A stretch of DNA of 64,000 nucleotides, taken from NCBI GenBank assembly GCA_918807975.1, contig OU964918.1, positions 3,906,001-3,970,000 on the forward strand, read 5' to 3'. A program made the translations under genes and the position numbers. The notes beneath the pieces were generated by a model, which worked only from the letters and a program-made list of their open reading frames with translations, was not told the DNA's origin and did no database searches. Positions 1 to 12,293 of this stretch are shown one piece after another. Source of the stretch: Aplidium turbinatum (lineage: Eukaryota > Chordata > Ascidiacea > Aplousobranchia > Polyclinidae). Numbering within the stretch: position 1 is the stretch's first letter; every line of letters begins with the position of its first letter.

Positions 1-470
1 GGCCGAAACATAATGATGGTGATGGTTGTCCGTTTGGTGGCGATATCCAAGATCTAAAAAAATACGAAAGCAACTTTAAATAAATTTCAGCGTAAAATGC
101 TTGCTGCAACGGTTTCCAAATAGAAATAACAAAAACATGTTAAATTGGTAAATTTATTTTTAGTGGATGCATAATAATTCTTTTGACATGAGCCATCGTG
201 CGTTTTGAAAAGGAGCTGTGCAGTTTAGTGGCGAGGTCAGTTAATTGTTTTTTCTTATCCCAAAGTAACTTTAATGGGTTAACTGTTGTCAACAGTTTCT
301 ACACTATGAATAAGTTGTATCAAGTGGGACCTGGCATGACAGTTTAAGCCATATGGTTGGGTCTGATGCTATCACAACAGAAAAGTACACATTGTACTGT
401 GATATGTCTTCAGACAAGCTAAACACAAACTGGTGGTTAAATGAGCAATGGGACTGTGCAAGCAATCATT
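1..470. other. Unassigned sequence left of the tandem array
   Basis: I recognise nothing here. An open stretch on the plus strand runs from about 341 to a stop at 515-517, crossing into the first tandem unit. It has mixed, non-repetitive composition (it includes the run KYTLYCDMSSDK) and follows a CAG at about 340 that could be a splice acceptor. No family is recognised, so it may be chance. Confidence 0.2.
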
Positions 471-2585
471 TAATTGGTTGTCGTTTAATGTTTTTATCAT
501 TGCAAATAAACTTTTGATAATGGTTTGAATTTGGTCAAGTTTAGGTGGCCACCAGATGGAGCTAGTAGTATTTTGGGACTTGGTATAAACTTAGTTGGTT
601 AGATCTATGCTTGTGCTTTTCAACGATCGCAAATCTGTTGAAATTGAGCAAGAAATGAATAAATGGGAGACAATTAATTATCGTGATCTCAAACGCAAGA
701 AGAAGAATCGTGATCAGGCAGGGCGTAAACTGGAAGACGATCGATTCGCCATTGAAATGCATTGGGCAAAAGCTTCGTTGGGGGCTGTCTTCGAACAACG
801 ATTGCGCGCATATTGAATAAGATATAAAAATGAAAGTTAGCACTTCAATAAACAGTAACATGTTCTTTTAATTGGTTGTCGTTTAATGTGTTTATCATTG
901 CAAATAAACTTTTGATAATGGTTTGAATTTGGTCAAGTTTAGGTGGCCACCAGATGGAGCTAGTAGTATTTTGGGACTTGGTATTAACTTAGTTAGTTAG
1001 ATCTATGCTTGTGCTTTTCAACGATAGCAAATCTGTTGAAATTGAGCAAGAAATGAATAAATGGGAGACAATTAAATTTCGTGATCACGCAGGGCGTGAA
1101 CTGGAAGACGATCGATTCGCCATTGAAATGCATTGGGCAAAAGCTTCGTTGGGGGGCTGTCTTCGAACAACGATTGCGCGCATATTGAATAAGATATAAA
1201 AATGAAAGTTAGCACTTCAATAAACAGTAACATGTTCTTTTAATTGGTTGTCGTTTAATGTGTTTATCATTGCAAATAAACTTTTGATAATGGTTTGAAT
1301 TTGGTCAAGTTTAAGTGGCCACCAGATGGAGCTAGTAGTATTTTGGGACTTGGTAATAACTTAGTTGGTTAGATCTATGCTTGTGCTTTTCAACAATAGC
1401 AAATCTGTTAAAATTGAGCAAGAAATGAATAAATGGGAGACAATTAATTATCGTGATCTCAAACGCAAGAAGAAGAATCGTGATCAGGCAGGGCGTGAAC
1501 TGGAAGACGATCGATTCGCCATTGAAATGCATTGGGCAAAAGCTTCGTTGGGGGCTGTCTTCGAACAACGATTGCGCGCATATTGAATGAGATATAAAAA
1601 TGAAAGTTAGCACTTCAATAAACAGTAACATGTTCTTTTAATTGGTTGTCGTTTAATGTGTTTATCATTGCAAATAAACTTTTGATAATGGTTTGAATTT
1701 GGTCAAGTTTAGGTGGCCACCAGATGGAGCTAGTAGTATTTTGGGACTTGGTATTAATTTAGTCGGTTAGATATATGCTTGTGCTTTTCAACGATAGCAA
1801 ATCTGTTGAAATTGAGCAAGAAATGAATAAATGGGAGACATTTAATTGTCGTGATCACGCAGGGCGTGAACTGGAAGACGATCGATTCGCCATTGAAATG
1901 CATTGGGCCAAAGCTTCGTTGGGGGGCTGTATTCGAACAACGATTGCTCATATATTAAATAAAGTATAAAAATGAAAGTTAGCCCTTCAATAAACAGTAA
2001 CATGTTCTTTTAATTGGTTGTCGTTTAATGTGTTTATCATTGCAAATAAACTTTTGATAATGGTTTGAATTTGGTCAAGTTTAAGTGGCCACCAGATGGA
2101 GCTAGTAGTATTTTGGGACTTGGTAATAACTTAGTTGGTTAGATCTATGCTTGTGCTTTTCAACAATAGCAAAGCTGTTGAAATTGAGCAAGAAATGAAT
2201 AAATGGGAGACAATTAATTATCGTGAACATGCAGGGCGTGAACTGGAAGACGATCGATTCGCCATTGAAATGCATTGTGCAAAAGCTTCGTTGGGGGCTG
2301 TCTTCGAACAACGATTGCGCGCATATTGAATAAGATATAAAAATGAAAGTTAGCACTTCAATAAACAGTAACATGTTCTTTTAATTGGTTGTCGTTTAAT
2401 GTTTTTATCATTGCAAATAAACTTTTGATAATGGTTTGAATTTGGTCAAGTTTAGGTGGCCACCAGATGGAGCTAGTAGTATTTTGGGACTTGGTATTAA
2501 CTTAGTTAGTTAGATCTATGCTTGTGCTTTTCAACGATTGCAAATTTCATTTAATTGAACAACAAATCAATAAATGGGAGACAAT
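471..2585. repeat. Tandem array of 371-398 bp units in dimer order
   Basis: Units begin TAATTGGTTGTCG at 471, 869, 1241, 1639, 2011 and 2382, so lengths are 398, 372, 398, 372 and 371 plus a partial last unit that loses similarity near 2585. Long units (A) carry 27 extra bases, CTCAAACGC through AATCGTGAT, that short units (B) lack; two B units also have one extra G in a G run. The order is A-B-A-B, then a unit A-like at its left and B-like at its right, then a B-like partial, giving a 770-bp dimer repeat. Each unit has a plus-strand frame from ATGCTTGTGCTT (MLVLFN..., 64-73 codons), and the 27-bp difference keeps that frame. The opposite strand is also open for up to 99 codons, so coding is not shown. 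Confidence 0.93.
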
Positions 2586-3915
2586 TTCCTTCTGGTGTGT
2601 TTCATTGCATTTCCACCCCGCACCTCCTCCTTCATAATAGTCCATTCCAATGTGTGCGACGTCATCATTTTGTCTGGTTGACCAACAGGGCGTCTTGTGG
2701 AAGAGCACCCACCAATGTCCAAAAACCCAATGCTTCTAGCAAAGTGAATTTTTATGGTACAATACCTTATTTTTTTCCAATGTCATAATGCTGTGATGAA
2801 TCCATAACAATTGTGTTATTGTAAAACTAATGTAGTACTAATAATATGATAACTACTATAGTGCATGGCCTACAACGTTAAACCTTAGTGTATTACCAGT
2901 ATTCAATTCATTCATGATCTGCATTATGACAAACAATATGTACATGTGATGTCATCCACAAGCAATAATGTAAATTGTGATGTCATAGACAAAAATCTTG
3001 AACAATGAGTGTAAAAAAGGTCAAAATTTGCAAGTCAGAAAATCTAGCTTTTATCATAGTAAGCTAAAACCTCAATTGCTAAGGTAACAGGGATCAGTTG
3101 TCAGTAGATGTTACAGAAAATATATTTTGCACTTATTCAGTGCATCGTCAGTTCTGATAAAGGGCATTTATTCAGTTTTTCATTTTATCATAGTAGTTAT
3201 CAAAATTAATTCAATTTTTTTATTTGACATGAAAGAGTATTGGTATAAGTCCAATACATGTGAATTTCAGTTCTTAATTTTTATACCCATTTTTTTATAG
3301 GCCCTCAAAGTTTGGCCTCCGAAAAATGCATGTAGCAAGTTGAAACCTTTATAATCATATCAAGAAGTTCTCTGTCAACTTTTTAATTTACATTTTTGGT
3401 TTCCTTGGATCTTAAAATGTCTGTCTAGCAATTTTCAGCGATTTTGTTTGATCATAGGTTAAGAAATTAGAAATACTATAGGAAATTGGACAACATCACT
3501 GAAGCGGAACAGGCAAAAATGGTGATTTTACTAATGACCATAACTCTGCTAATATTTAAAATTTTTCAAAATTTTTTTTTGTATTCTTCATATTTCTTTG
3601 ACATCTACAAGTATGCCAAATTTAAAAAAAATCTATGACATGTGGTGTAACCTATTTGCTCATTTGGCATGGAATGACCCTACTTTCTAATTTACCCAAG
3701 TATTCTAAGTATTTGTCCTCATTGTTATCACAGCAGTAAGGTAGATAGAAAGCTTTACTGCACAAACTTTTTTATAAAAGGTTACGACGTTCACTGAAAA
3801 TATTACGTCTTTGAGAAAAAAATCTAAACTTTTAAATTTGAACAACTGAAGTTCTTAAAGCAGTCCTACCGTAACGCAGCTGGCAACTTTCACCAATGAT
3901 GAAAGTTGGTGTGCA
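2586..3915. other. Gene-free AT-rich stretch
   Basis: Nothing recognised. The left edge continues from the decayed last tandem unit; the rest is AT-rich with poly-T runs and no long open frame, terminal repeat or RNA signature that I could see. Confidence 0.5.
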
Positions 3916-4196
3916 AACTGCGTGGCGACTGGCGATGTAAAAATTAAACCGGGAGTTGCTTGTCCGGGGTATCCCCTTGTCCGAACCATCCCCACCTTCC
4001 CCTACAATGCTTATTTTATCTTGTTTGAGTTTGGCTTATTTTTGGCCTTTTTTCTACTTATTTGGCCTACCTATTTGGCCTGCATAGCGCTCAAGTCCGC
4101 TTTCCCGCAATGCAGGATAAAGATAAAACAAACAACTTGGCCTTTTTTCTTGGTGAGTTTGGCCTTTTTTACAAATTTCAGTCTGGCAACCCTGAT
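3916..4196. repeat. TTTGGCC-rich repeat fragment ending GGCAACCCTG
   Basis: The stretch repeats TTTGGCCTTTTT-like phrases and ends CTGGCAACCCTG, the reverse of CAGGGTTGCCAG, a common hAT-type terminus. A similar TTTGGCC-rich stretch lies at 14083-14260 and begins CAGAGTTGCCAGG. Bases 4082-4135 match the tail of the SINE at 37550-37610 (AGCGCTCAAGTCCGC). The left end is not found. The 96-codon frame across it reflects low complexity rather than a gene. Confidence 0.45.
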
Positions 4197-4610
4197 TTTC
4201 AGCAATTTTTGAATGTGTTTGGGCAGCATGGAAAACAGCCCCGAATAACTTTACAGACTTTTTAAAGTTAGTTTTTATTTCGCAGAGTAGCGATGAGCCA
4301 TGAATGTAGAAGTGTTAGCTGGAGAGTTAGGGTATTCAGACTGGTTATAGGAAATGCTAGTCCAGCCTAGGGCATCTCAAAATCACTTGAACCTTGTATG
4401 CAACGGCTAGGCTAGTCAAGAAGCTCAATACTAAGTAGTAAAGTTTGTCTCCAAAGCAATAGCCTATCGTTAGTTTGTTTTTTTAAATATAGCTTAGGAA
4501 TATATCAACAATTCAACTAAGTTTGAATGCATTTTTTCAAAATTTGGGGTAAAAACATGCTCAGAACGCACCAAATTCAATGTGATTTTTCAAATTTTTA
4601 TGAGAGTATA
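4197..4610. mobile_element. Partial hAT-type MITE (third copy of the 38-41 kb family)
   Basis: From AGCAATTTTTGAATG onward this matches the 40490-40880 part of the complete MITE at 40252-40946 in the same orientation, including GATGAGCCATGAATG and CACTTGAACCTTG. Both ends are missing: the left is replaced by the TTTGGCC-rich fragment, and the right fades near GCGCCCCATGAAAT. No terminal repeats remain. Confidence 0.8.
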
Positions 4611-5665
4611 GGCTACTAGGGTGTTGCAGGCGCCCCATGAAATTTAAATCTTAGTTTCATCATGATTACCTTTTTTGTGGTACTGTGTTTAGATCAGTAG
4701 ACCACAACTATGAAGTTTCATAAATTTTCATTGACGTTTACCTCCACCGCCGAGCAGGGATGGAGAAACCACGTGGGCCTGGGCCCACCTACTTTATTTT
4801 CTGGGTGGGCCTGGCCCACCCACTTTTGAAAGCCAAATTTCTTTGAAAAGGTATTGAAAACGGCAAATTAGAGAAGGAGTTCCAAAAAAAAGCTCTTCAT
4901 TCATTTGATACACACTAATTTGATTACCCAGGCCAACAAAAATTTTTGGCAGTGGCTATTTGACCGGCTCCGGTCTTTGAATCTGAAACACTATTTGACC
5001 GGTCATGACGTCACTACATAAGCGCTTTTTTCTTTTTCTCTTTCAAAGCAACAGACGAGAAGCGCCGATATAGGTTCTAACTTCGACACGTATTTTTCAA
5101 CTCAGTCCGTGGCGCGTGCGATACGTTTCCGGCTGCCAATCTAGAGGAGATGAGTTCGATACTATTCTTTTTTTTTCATCTAAATTTTGACTCGAAGCGC
5201 ATTTTTGTGGTCAATTTTTAATTTGAGTGCCTGGGATTACTTTCAGTTTTGTCAATGTAATAAACGACACGATGTTAAATCTATAGGGGCTCAAAATTGC
5301 AAAAAAAATGTTTTTGCTGTAGGCTATCTTAAAAACTAGAGCCAATCCGAAAAAAACAAGTGCGGAATCAGGGGTTTCGAAATACCCTAAAATGACTCTC
5401 ACATGCCGTGCCTTTAAAACAAATTTTTTTGTTTGGCTGTGTCATCTTTGATAGCTCGATGATGAAGTCTAATCTTCAAGCTTTTCTGTTGAGCCCACTG
5501 TTGATGGGCAGTGGGTGTGGTTGCGTGTGATTGGTGGAGTAATCTATAAATCAATCTAATTGTTCTCCAAGGTTAAAACAATGATATCATTACATATTAT
5601 GCAGTGCATGCACGACTTTGCACGTAGGCCTACTGTATAATGCTGCAGATTATTTCTCCCAGGTT
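4611..5665. other. No gene recognised
   Basis: It holds a GC palindrome near 4773 (GTGGGCCTGGGCCCAC) with a second GTGGGCCTGGCCCAC downstream, as in decayed hAT termini, and CRE-like TGACGTCA at 5005. The 63-codon minus-strand frame at 5211-5402 is unsupported. Confidence 0.4.
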
Positions 5666-6846
5666 GGTATTATCAGTGGCGGCTCGTGACCTTTGGTGAT
5701 GGGGGTGCTGCAAATGTTGATGGTAAGTATGACGTCATAATGTGACACAAACAGTCGAGCGCCGAAGGCGCGAGCTTCCTAGGGGGGTCTGGGGGCATGC
5801 CCCCCCAGAAAATTTTGCACTTTTATATGCTCTAAAATGCCATTGCTGGTGTTTTCAGGACAAAAATAAAAATTTTGAGCAGTTGAAAATGTGGACTTTG
5901 AGAACTTTGAAACAAAAAAATTGCTTTTTCTGAAAGGTTGGTACAAAATAGGAAATCTGAAGTAGGCCTAATAGATGGGAACATTTTGCTCATAATATGA
6001 ATATCAATCAATCATTTTATTTTTTGTCATTAACACGTCCGGGACGAAAATGATACTCTTAACTACAATAGTCGATATAGACCTACCAGCACGTTAATGA
6101 ATGGGAAAAGGTGGCAAAACCTTGAAAGGTTTAAAACGTTCCTGAATAGAAAATCATGTAGTAGGCTATGTCTGTAGTTAGCACGGCCACAAAACCCAAA
6201 AAGCAAACAGTAAAAAATAAAACAAAAACAAGCACAAATGTAGCAATGAATGACAACCTAATGAAAAGTGTTGTGGATTGAATTTATCAGTTCCAAGATT
6301 GATGTGGATGAGCAATGAGCAGTAATCATAATAATTATAGGATGGAGAAAGAAAACCGAACATAAAAGAAACCCATCCTCACTCCTCAGGCAAAAGCTCG
6401 TTTCGATGTGGCCCAGGAGAGCAGGTGTTGAGCTCTTTCTATGATCAGACTGCACATCACACAGTAACCTATGGTGATTAAGGTTTGAGATCCAGTTTAA
6501 GTTATTGTTTCTTGTCCTGGTGGGTGAAGATGGAATGGATGAGCTGCTGGTAGATAAGATGATGATGTCCTGATGGTGTTGATGAAGCTCTCATCCCCTT
6601 TTGCGACGTGTCGTGTTGATTATGGAGTGTAGCGTTTGCTGTTAATATCTACAAACATAAAAGTACAGCACAAGCAGTCGACATTATTGTTAGGTAGGCC
6701 TAATCTTTTGTAAATTATTTCGGATTTCCACTAAAATCTTCACAAGAATGCAAGAAAGTCTTTCTACATTATCTTTCTATTGTGTATCCGTTTTGTTTGC
6801 TTAAATTTTCTTTTAGATTGTGGACAAAAAGTGACTTTGTATCACT

Positions 6847-7080
6847 CTATCTAATTGAAGAAGGAAATTCGTTCCATGTTTTCGCACCTGTGAATTCTGT
6901 TGAATGCTGAGTTACAAGCGTTTTTGAGAAGTATGGAATGTTTAGAGAATCATTATCATGGTTTCTTGTACACAGGCAGTGAACCTCTTTGATACATTTA
7001 AAACGGTTGGAGAAGCAATCTGGTAGTAAATTGTTGTGAAATTTAAACACGAAAACACTAATTTCCAGTTTGAACAATTG
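6847..7080 (-). mobile_element. LINE 3' fragment inside the hAT
   Basis: The minus-strand frame reads VFVFKFHNNLLPDCF...HCLCTR...TKTWNEFPSSIR-like sequence (exact end TWNEFPSSIR). The order F-K-x-H-N-x-L-L-P, then TR, then WN-x-x-P-x-x-I-R is the usual C-terminal tail of CR1/L2/jockey-type LINE reverse transcriptases. Only this tail remains; no catalytic YxDD block is in frame nearby. It lies in the hAT but has no clear target duplication. Confidence 0.7.
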
Positions 7081-7792
7081 CTCAATTGATATCGGATCTT
7101 GCTACAACTACCATTGTTGGGACAAAAAATACGATGAATTCAAAGCAGATTTTTTCTCCTAATTTACAAGTGAAAAGGAAGTGTCCAACAGGAGATTGAC
7201 AATCTAGCCTATATGATATACATTGGTTAAAATTATTTGCAATATCATATATATTATATAATATGCATATAAGCACTGTTTTGTAAATAGTTACCAGTTT
7301 TAACAAATTAGATAGGCATAGGCTATTATAGGCCTAACCCAAAACATAAAAAGATTAATTAATCAGTACGATACTTAACTTTAGGATGGCTTCTGAAGAT
7401 TTGATTATGTGTGTCTGTGAATAAATAAATACAAAACTGTTGCCATTGATTGTTCAGACATTTTTTTTCCCAAATTGGTGTTTTGCATCGTTGACGAGTT
7501 GAACACTCCGTTTAGTGAGGGACTCAGTCAAGGCCATGGATGATCCAGCAAAGTTTTTCTTTCGCTGAAATACAAGATTTCTTGTGGTTTGTCAGACAAA
7601 TTATTTTATGATGGGTTATTTTATTACTATGAATAACAAATAAACAAAAGACACAAAGTTCCTACAGTGCATGCTGCACATGCACTATGCAGGCTATAAT
7701 TAGGGTGCATACAAAGGTAAACAGTGGGATAAACTACAAAACATAAGTTACTTACAAATAAACTGCTCCATGTCAACTGGAACCAAGCTTAT

Positions 7793-8532
7793 TTATAGAC
7801 AAAATCCATTCTTCTTCTTTACTTTTGAGCAAAATGATGACTTTGTCGTTAATGTCTGGGTAACGAAGAATTTTTTCTCTGTTGAAATGACGGCAATAGC
7901 ATTTAATGATTGGAGCCTTTCTTGATTGATGGTACTCAGAAAAGTTTTGATTCTTTTTAATGTCGAAAAGCAGCGTTCAGGCTCTGCTGTGGTCATAGGA
8001 ATAATTAGGAGGATTTTTAACAGTTTGGAAATTTCACTGAGAGCATCTCTGAATAAATGTCAACAATTCAAATAACACGGAATATTCATACATGTCCATT
8101 GTCCAATCTGCTGTAGAATACTGCAAGTTCAGTTTCAAACTTTTCTTTTTCTATGATGGGATATGCTTCCACAGTTACTGCCACCTCATGTATGGGCAGT
8201 TTATTCTTAAAGCTATTGAAGCTTCTCTTGTTGAACAATTTTGCATTTACTAATTGTTTGGTGAAGCAATATCTAGCCATTATGTCAACACATATGCAGT
8301 CACATACCTCCTTCGCTTCAGCCATAAGTGTTTTTGAAGAATTCTCACAGTACGGTACTTTTGAGTTTCTTATCACGGAAATTGCACTTTTGAAATTGCT
8401 TATATATTCATGTACTTTGAACACATCAATATCTCGAGATTGCGTTTGGTTGAAAATCACTTCAACATGAGACATTATTTGATAAAAAAGCTGCAACCAA
8501 AAGAGGAATTTTTTGTTGGTAAGGTAATGCAA
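7793..8532 (-). pseudogene. hAT transposase remnant (C-terminal half)
   Basis: Two minus-strand blocks match hAT transposases of the ZMYM1/TTF type. The first (8086-8532) includes FYQIMSHVEVIFNQTQSRD, a segment typical of the region before the dimerisation domain. The second (7793-7996) begins TTAEPERCFSTLKRIKTFL and contains QERLQSLNAI, the hAT C-terminal dimerisation motif. A gap with stops separates them, and no BED-type zinc finger or DDE core was seen upstream. It would have cut and joined transposon ends. It is clearly inactive here, but securely placed by the surrounding TIRs. Confidence 0.88.
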
Positions 8533-8591
8533 AATACCTGTTGCTTCTGAAATGGTATGATCAGTAGTTGATGTAGACTGTAGTGTATTTC

Positions 8592-9333
8592 GGGAGCAAG
8601 TCTTTTAGGCGCAGACAGTTAGGTGCCGGTCAAATAGGCGCGCACACTGTGGCGTCAGGATATTTAGGTGCGGAGCACTATGGCGCCCGTTCATTTAGGT
8701 GCTATTCCTAGTAAAGTCTGCAAATTGTATCAGCTTGGCAGGTGGGGCAATGCTTTTCACACAAAATGTTATATTGAACAGAAAAATATGTTGTTTTGTT
8801 AATGCGCGTGCATTTATTTGTTGTTAGTCATGGCTTTAGTGTGTGAAGCTGCTTTATATGGCAATGCTGTTCACACAAAATGTTATATTGAACAAAAAAA
8901 TATGCCATGGCTTCCGTGAGTGAAGCTGCTTAAACCGGCAATGCTTTTCACACAAAATGTTATATTAAACAGAAAAGTATATTGTTTTTAATGCGCGTGT
9001 TCGGCATTTATTTGTTGTTACTGTTAGTCCAGGTTTGCGTAGGCCGTAGGCGAAAGCTTTATCAATAAATTATTCAAGTTTCCGAACATGATGAGTTCCC
9101 TTTTAGTTGCAGTATATTATATATATAAGTCAAATAATAACTACCGGTACACTAAACATAATAAACCCGATTAGGTTTTACCAAAGCTGAGCTGACACAA
9201 TCTGCAGACTTTACTAGGAATAGAACCTAAATGAACGGGCGCCACAGTGCACCGCACTTAAATATCCAGACGCCACAGTGTGCGCGCCTATTTGACCGGT
9301 GCCTAACTGTCTGCGCCTAAAAGACGTGGACCC
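8592..9333. mobile_element. Long-TIR MITE with TTTAGGCGC arrays, copy 1
   Basis: The element is flanked by exact TSDs TGTATTTC (8584-8591 and 9334-9341). It starts GGGAGCAAGTCTTTTAGG and ends CCTAAAAGACGTGGACCC. The inverted termini run about 150 bp and contain spaced TTTAGGCGC/ATAGGCGC/TTAGGTGC words. The middle holds three direct repeats of about 100 bp around TTTTCACACAAAATGTTATATTGAA. It has no coding capacity. The 8-bp TSD fits hAT or another 8-bp-TSD superfamily. It sits inside the 5674-10196 hAT and so is younger than it. Confidence 0.93.
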
Positions 9334-10204
9334 TGTATTTCATCAAGGCAGGATTTTAAGGGTTCCAAATGTTCATGAACTTTATTAACTGTTCGTAGGA
9401 TGAAAGTTCACATTGACAGCACCACGTTGCAGCCTCCCATGTCATAACCTATCCTTCTACCAGTCTACAGCTTGCTGCACAACTAGACTAGCACTTATAA
9501 ACCATCAACACACAGCCTGAAAATAACAATGCGATGTGGAATTAATGTAAATATGGCAGACCCTGCTCAGCAAAATGCTGATAAAAAAATCTAGCCAATT
9601 AAGAAGTTGCATTGTTCTTACAGTTACACCCCTAGATCTTTGACCTTAACTTATTATCGCAAGTAAACAAAGAACCTAGCTTAAATTTAATTAAGTAAGA
9701 ACAATAATGATAACCTAGTGACTAGGTCCTAGTCTAAGCTCAATCAAGATAACCTAGGTCCTAGTCTAAGCTTTATCTTTTTGTGCAGAAAGCAAAGCAT
9801 ATTAGTCTAACCATGTAACAGCATCAGTCACAGCCACCTAACATTGTGCTTGAAAACGATGAAGTATACTTGCAACAATAGTTAGCCTGACCAGCAACTG
9901 CAAAATTTGCAGTTCGGTATCGTCGAGTTTTAAAGCAACCTCAGCCAAAAATGACGTCACGATTCCTGTTTGTTCTTCTTTTATAAAATCACAACTGCAG
10001 AGCTTGCAGTTCAGAGCTTCCAAATATAAAACTTGAAAAATCATAATACTTTTTAAAATCCAGAAATTATGAAACTTCTAGTCGATAGGATCTATAGAGA
10101 AAATGAAAAAAAACGTGAAATTAATAAAAAAAATAAAATTCTGAAATGTGCAGGGGGTGCTGCAGTTTTGCAGTTTCTATAGACGAGCCGCCACTGGGTA
10201 TTAT

Positions 10205-11494
10205 AACTGTGTGTGTATATTGCCTTTTTATTTGTGTGTACATCGCCATATTTTGTACATCGCTACAGAGCAATTTAACAATTTTGTAATTTGTTTGGCC
10301 AAATCGGGCCTAAAAACGAAAAATTTTCGCTGGTTGGCACAAAAGGCAATCATGAAAACACATGGCATAAACGATTTGAAGTATAGTCAAGTGGGGTAAA
10401 AAAAAATAGTGGGGTTATTGGGGTAAAAAAAAAAACACTTACCATCTCACATCTAAAATGAGTAGATATTCACTCAACTTTTTTAGTGTCTGTTTAAGTG
10501 GTCTTTGGAGATTACTTTGAGGGGTAGAGGAAAAAGATTGGATTTGACAAAGAAGAGCTATGTTAAATAGAGTAAATATGGCCTGCGAAGGGTGCAAAAA
10601 AAGGTTCGGAGGAGTTTATTAAAGGTTTTTGCTAAATTTTAGTGATAGGTAGTATGAATGTTATATTGTGAGTACTATGTTGTGAGGCTTGAGGTTGTAG
10701 ATGCAACAAAGATCAAGCAGGCCAAACTTGAGGAAAAGGCTACATACATCAAATCCAAAAGATTCTTTAATGCCTGTAGTGTGTTGACAAATTTAATGTT
10801 AATTATGTTGGTTTGTGTTAAGAAATTCAATATCATGTATCGTATTCGCTTTGTTTTTGGTAAGACCCAGTCAACAGTTTGGCCACAGTGGTTTTTTTTC
10901 GGTTTTTTAGCAAAATGTCTGAAAAAAATATAATCAATTTGGTCAAAATGTTCGAAATAATATTTTGTAAATTCGGTCAAAATGCCCCTTTCTAGATAAA
11001 ACACGACAACGTTTCTCTGAAAGGAAGTATTTTCATCAGAAAAAATAGCCGAAATAAATAAAAGATGACCGAATTTTTTCAAGTCATTTCGGACAAATGA
11101 CCGAAAAGTCTCAGCGAAAAATAAAACCAGGGCCACACACTTATGATTTGAATTTAAATGACATGGGCCTAAATACATAGCACTGCACATTAAAAACAAA
11201 TCGTGGCTAAGTTCTATTGAAAAATTTGATGATATTTCAACTGTGTTTATTAAACATACAAACTGGAAGCTCGGTTATAAAATAAAAAAAGCAAAATCAT
11301 AAGAAAATATGCATTTTCTGTGCAGATTTGAATTGAATGATGTAGGTGCAATAAATTTGAAACCAAACAACATATGTCTATCTTGTTTGGTTTTTGAGTT
11401 ATGGCGATTTTCAAAAAGCCGATTTAGGGGTGTCAGGAGGTGGTGGTAGGGGCGGTCCCCTGACCCTCAAATTTTTTTTTGGTGTCTTTTGACC
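10205..11494. other. Intergenic stretch with no recognised gene
   Basis: A 174-codon minus-strand frame (10675-11199) exists, but it overlaps repeated GACCGAA/TTCGGTCA words at 10930-11110 and shows no recognisable domain, so I do not call a gene. A/T runs and a purine-rich GGGGTAAAAAAAA repeat occur at 10395-10435. Confidence 0.45.
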
Positions 11495-11502
11495 TTAAAT
11501 GG

Positions 11503-12285
11503 CGGAGCAAGTCTTTTAGGCGCAGACAGTTAGGCGCTGGTCAAATAGGCGCGCACACTGTGGCGTCTGGATATTTAGGTGCGTAGCACTGTGACGCTCG
11601 TTCATTTAGGTGCTATTCCTAGTAAAGTCTGCAGATTGTATCAGCTTGGCAGGTAGGGCAACGCTATTCACACAAAATGTTATATTGAAGAGAAAAATGT
11701 GTTGTTTTGTTAATGCGCGTGCATTTAATTGTTGTTAGTCATGGCTTCAGTAAGTGAAGCTGCTTTATCCGGCAACGCTTTTCACACAAAATGTTGTATT
11801 GAACAGAAAAATATGTCATGACTTCGGTGAGTGAAGCTGCTTAACCCGGCAATGCTTTTCACACAAAATCTTATATTGAACAGAAAAATATATTGTTTTT
11901 TTAATAGGCGTGTTCGGCATTTATTTGTTATTAGTCCAGGTTTGCGTAGGCGAAAGCATCATCAATAAATTATTCAAGTTTCCGAACATGACTGAGTTCA
12001 CTTTTAGTTATATAAGTCAAATAATAACTACACTAAACATCAGTAAAAAATATACCGTAGCCTATATTCAAGCGGGTGGTAGGCTTGAGTGAAGAGTAAC
12101 TTAGTTTTCTGTCAAAACCCCGACTAGGTTTTGCAAAGCTGAGCTGATACAATCTGCAGACTTTACTAGGAATAGCACCTAAATGAACGGACGCCACAGT
12201 GCTCCGCACCTAAATATCCTGACGCCACAGTGTGTGCGCCTATTTGACCGGCGCCTAACTGTCTGCGCCTAAAAGACGTGGACCC
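11503..12285. mobile_element. Long-TIR MITE with TTTAGGCGC arrays, copy 2
   Basis: Same family as 8592-9333, with exact TSDs TTAAATGG (11495-11502 and 12286-12293). It begins CGGAGCAAGTCTTTTAGG and ends AAAAGACGTGGACCC. The same three internal direct repeats and long inverted ends are present, with scattered substitutions and small indels relative to copy 1. Its independent TSD confirms the family borders. The 60-codon frame at 11910-12092 inside it is not a gene. Confidence 0.93.
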
Positions 12286-12293
12286 TTAAATGG

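Larger units (their letters stand above)
5674..10196 (-). mobile_element. hAT DNA transposon, 4.5 kb, with 8-bp TSD
   Basis: The ends are inverted repeats: CAGTGGCGGCTCGT at 5674 and its reverse complement ending at 10196. The flanks carry an exact 8-bp duplication, GGTATTAT (5666-5673 and 10197-10204). An 8-bp TSD with CAG...CTG ends is the hAT signature. Transposase remnants are on the minus strand (7793-8532), so the element reads right to left. Just inside the left end is a G/C-rich hairpin (near 5775-5810) shared with other hATs in the window. It contains a LINE fragment (6847-7080) and a later MITE (8592-9333) with its own TSD. The transposase is in pieces, so the element looks non-autonomous. 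Confidence 0.95.

Noticed and set aside
562-2374. Minus-strand 90-99 codon frames in each tandem unit
   Set aside because: They mirror the plus-strand frames and depend on the same repeat; no signal favours this strand, so I report only the array.
3922-4265. Overlapping frames of 96 and 67 codons
   Set aside because: They run through TTTGGCC-rich low-complexity repeat and into a MITE.
4740-5520. A hAT element from CAGGGATGGAG near 4754
   Set aside because: GTGGGCCTGGGCCCAC words are suggestive, but no inverse terminus or target duplication was found.
10675-11199. 174-codon minus-strand open frame
   Set aside because: No recognisable domain or splice context, low-complexity start, and overlap with repeated GACCGAA words; likely chance in AT-rich DNA.
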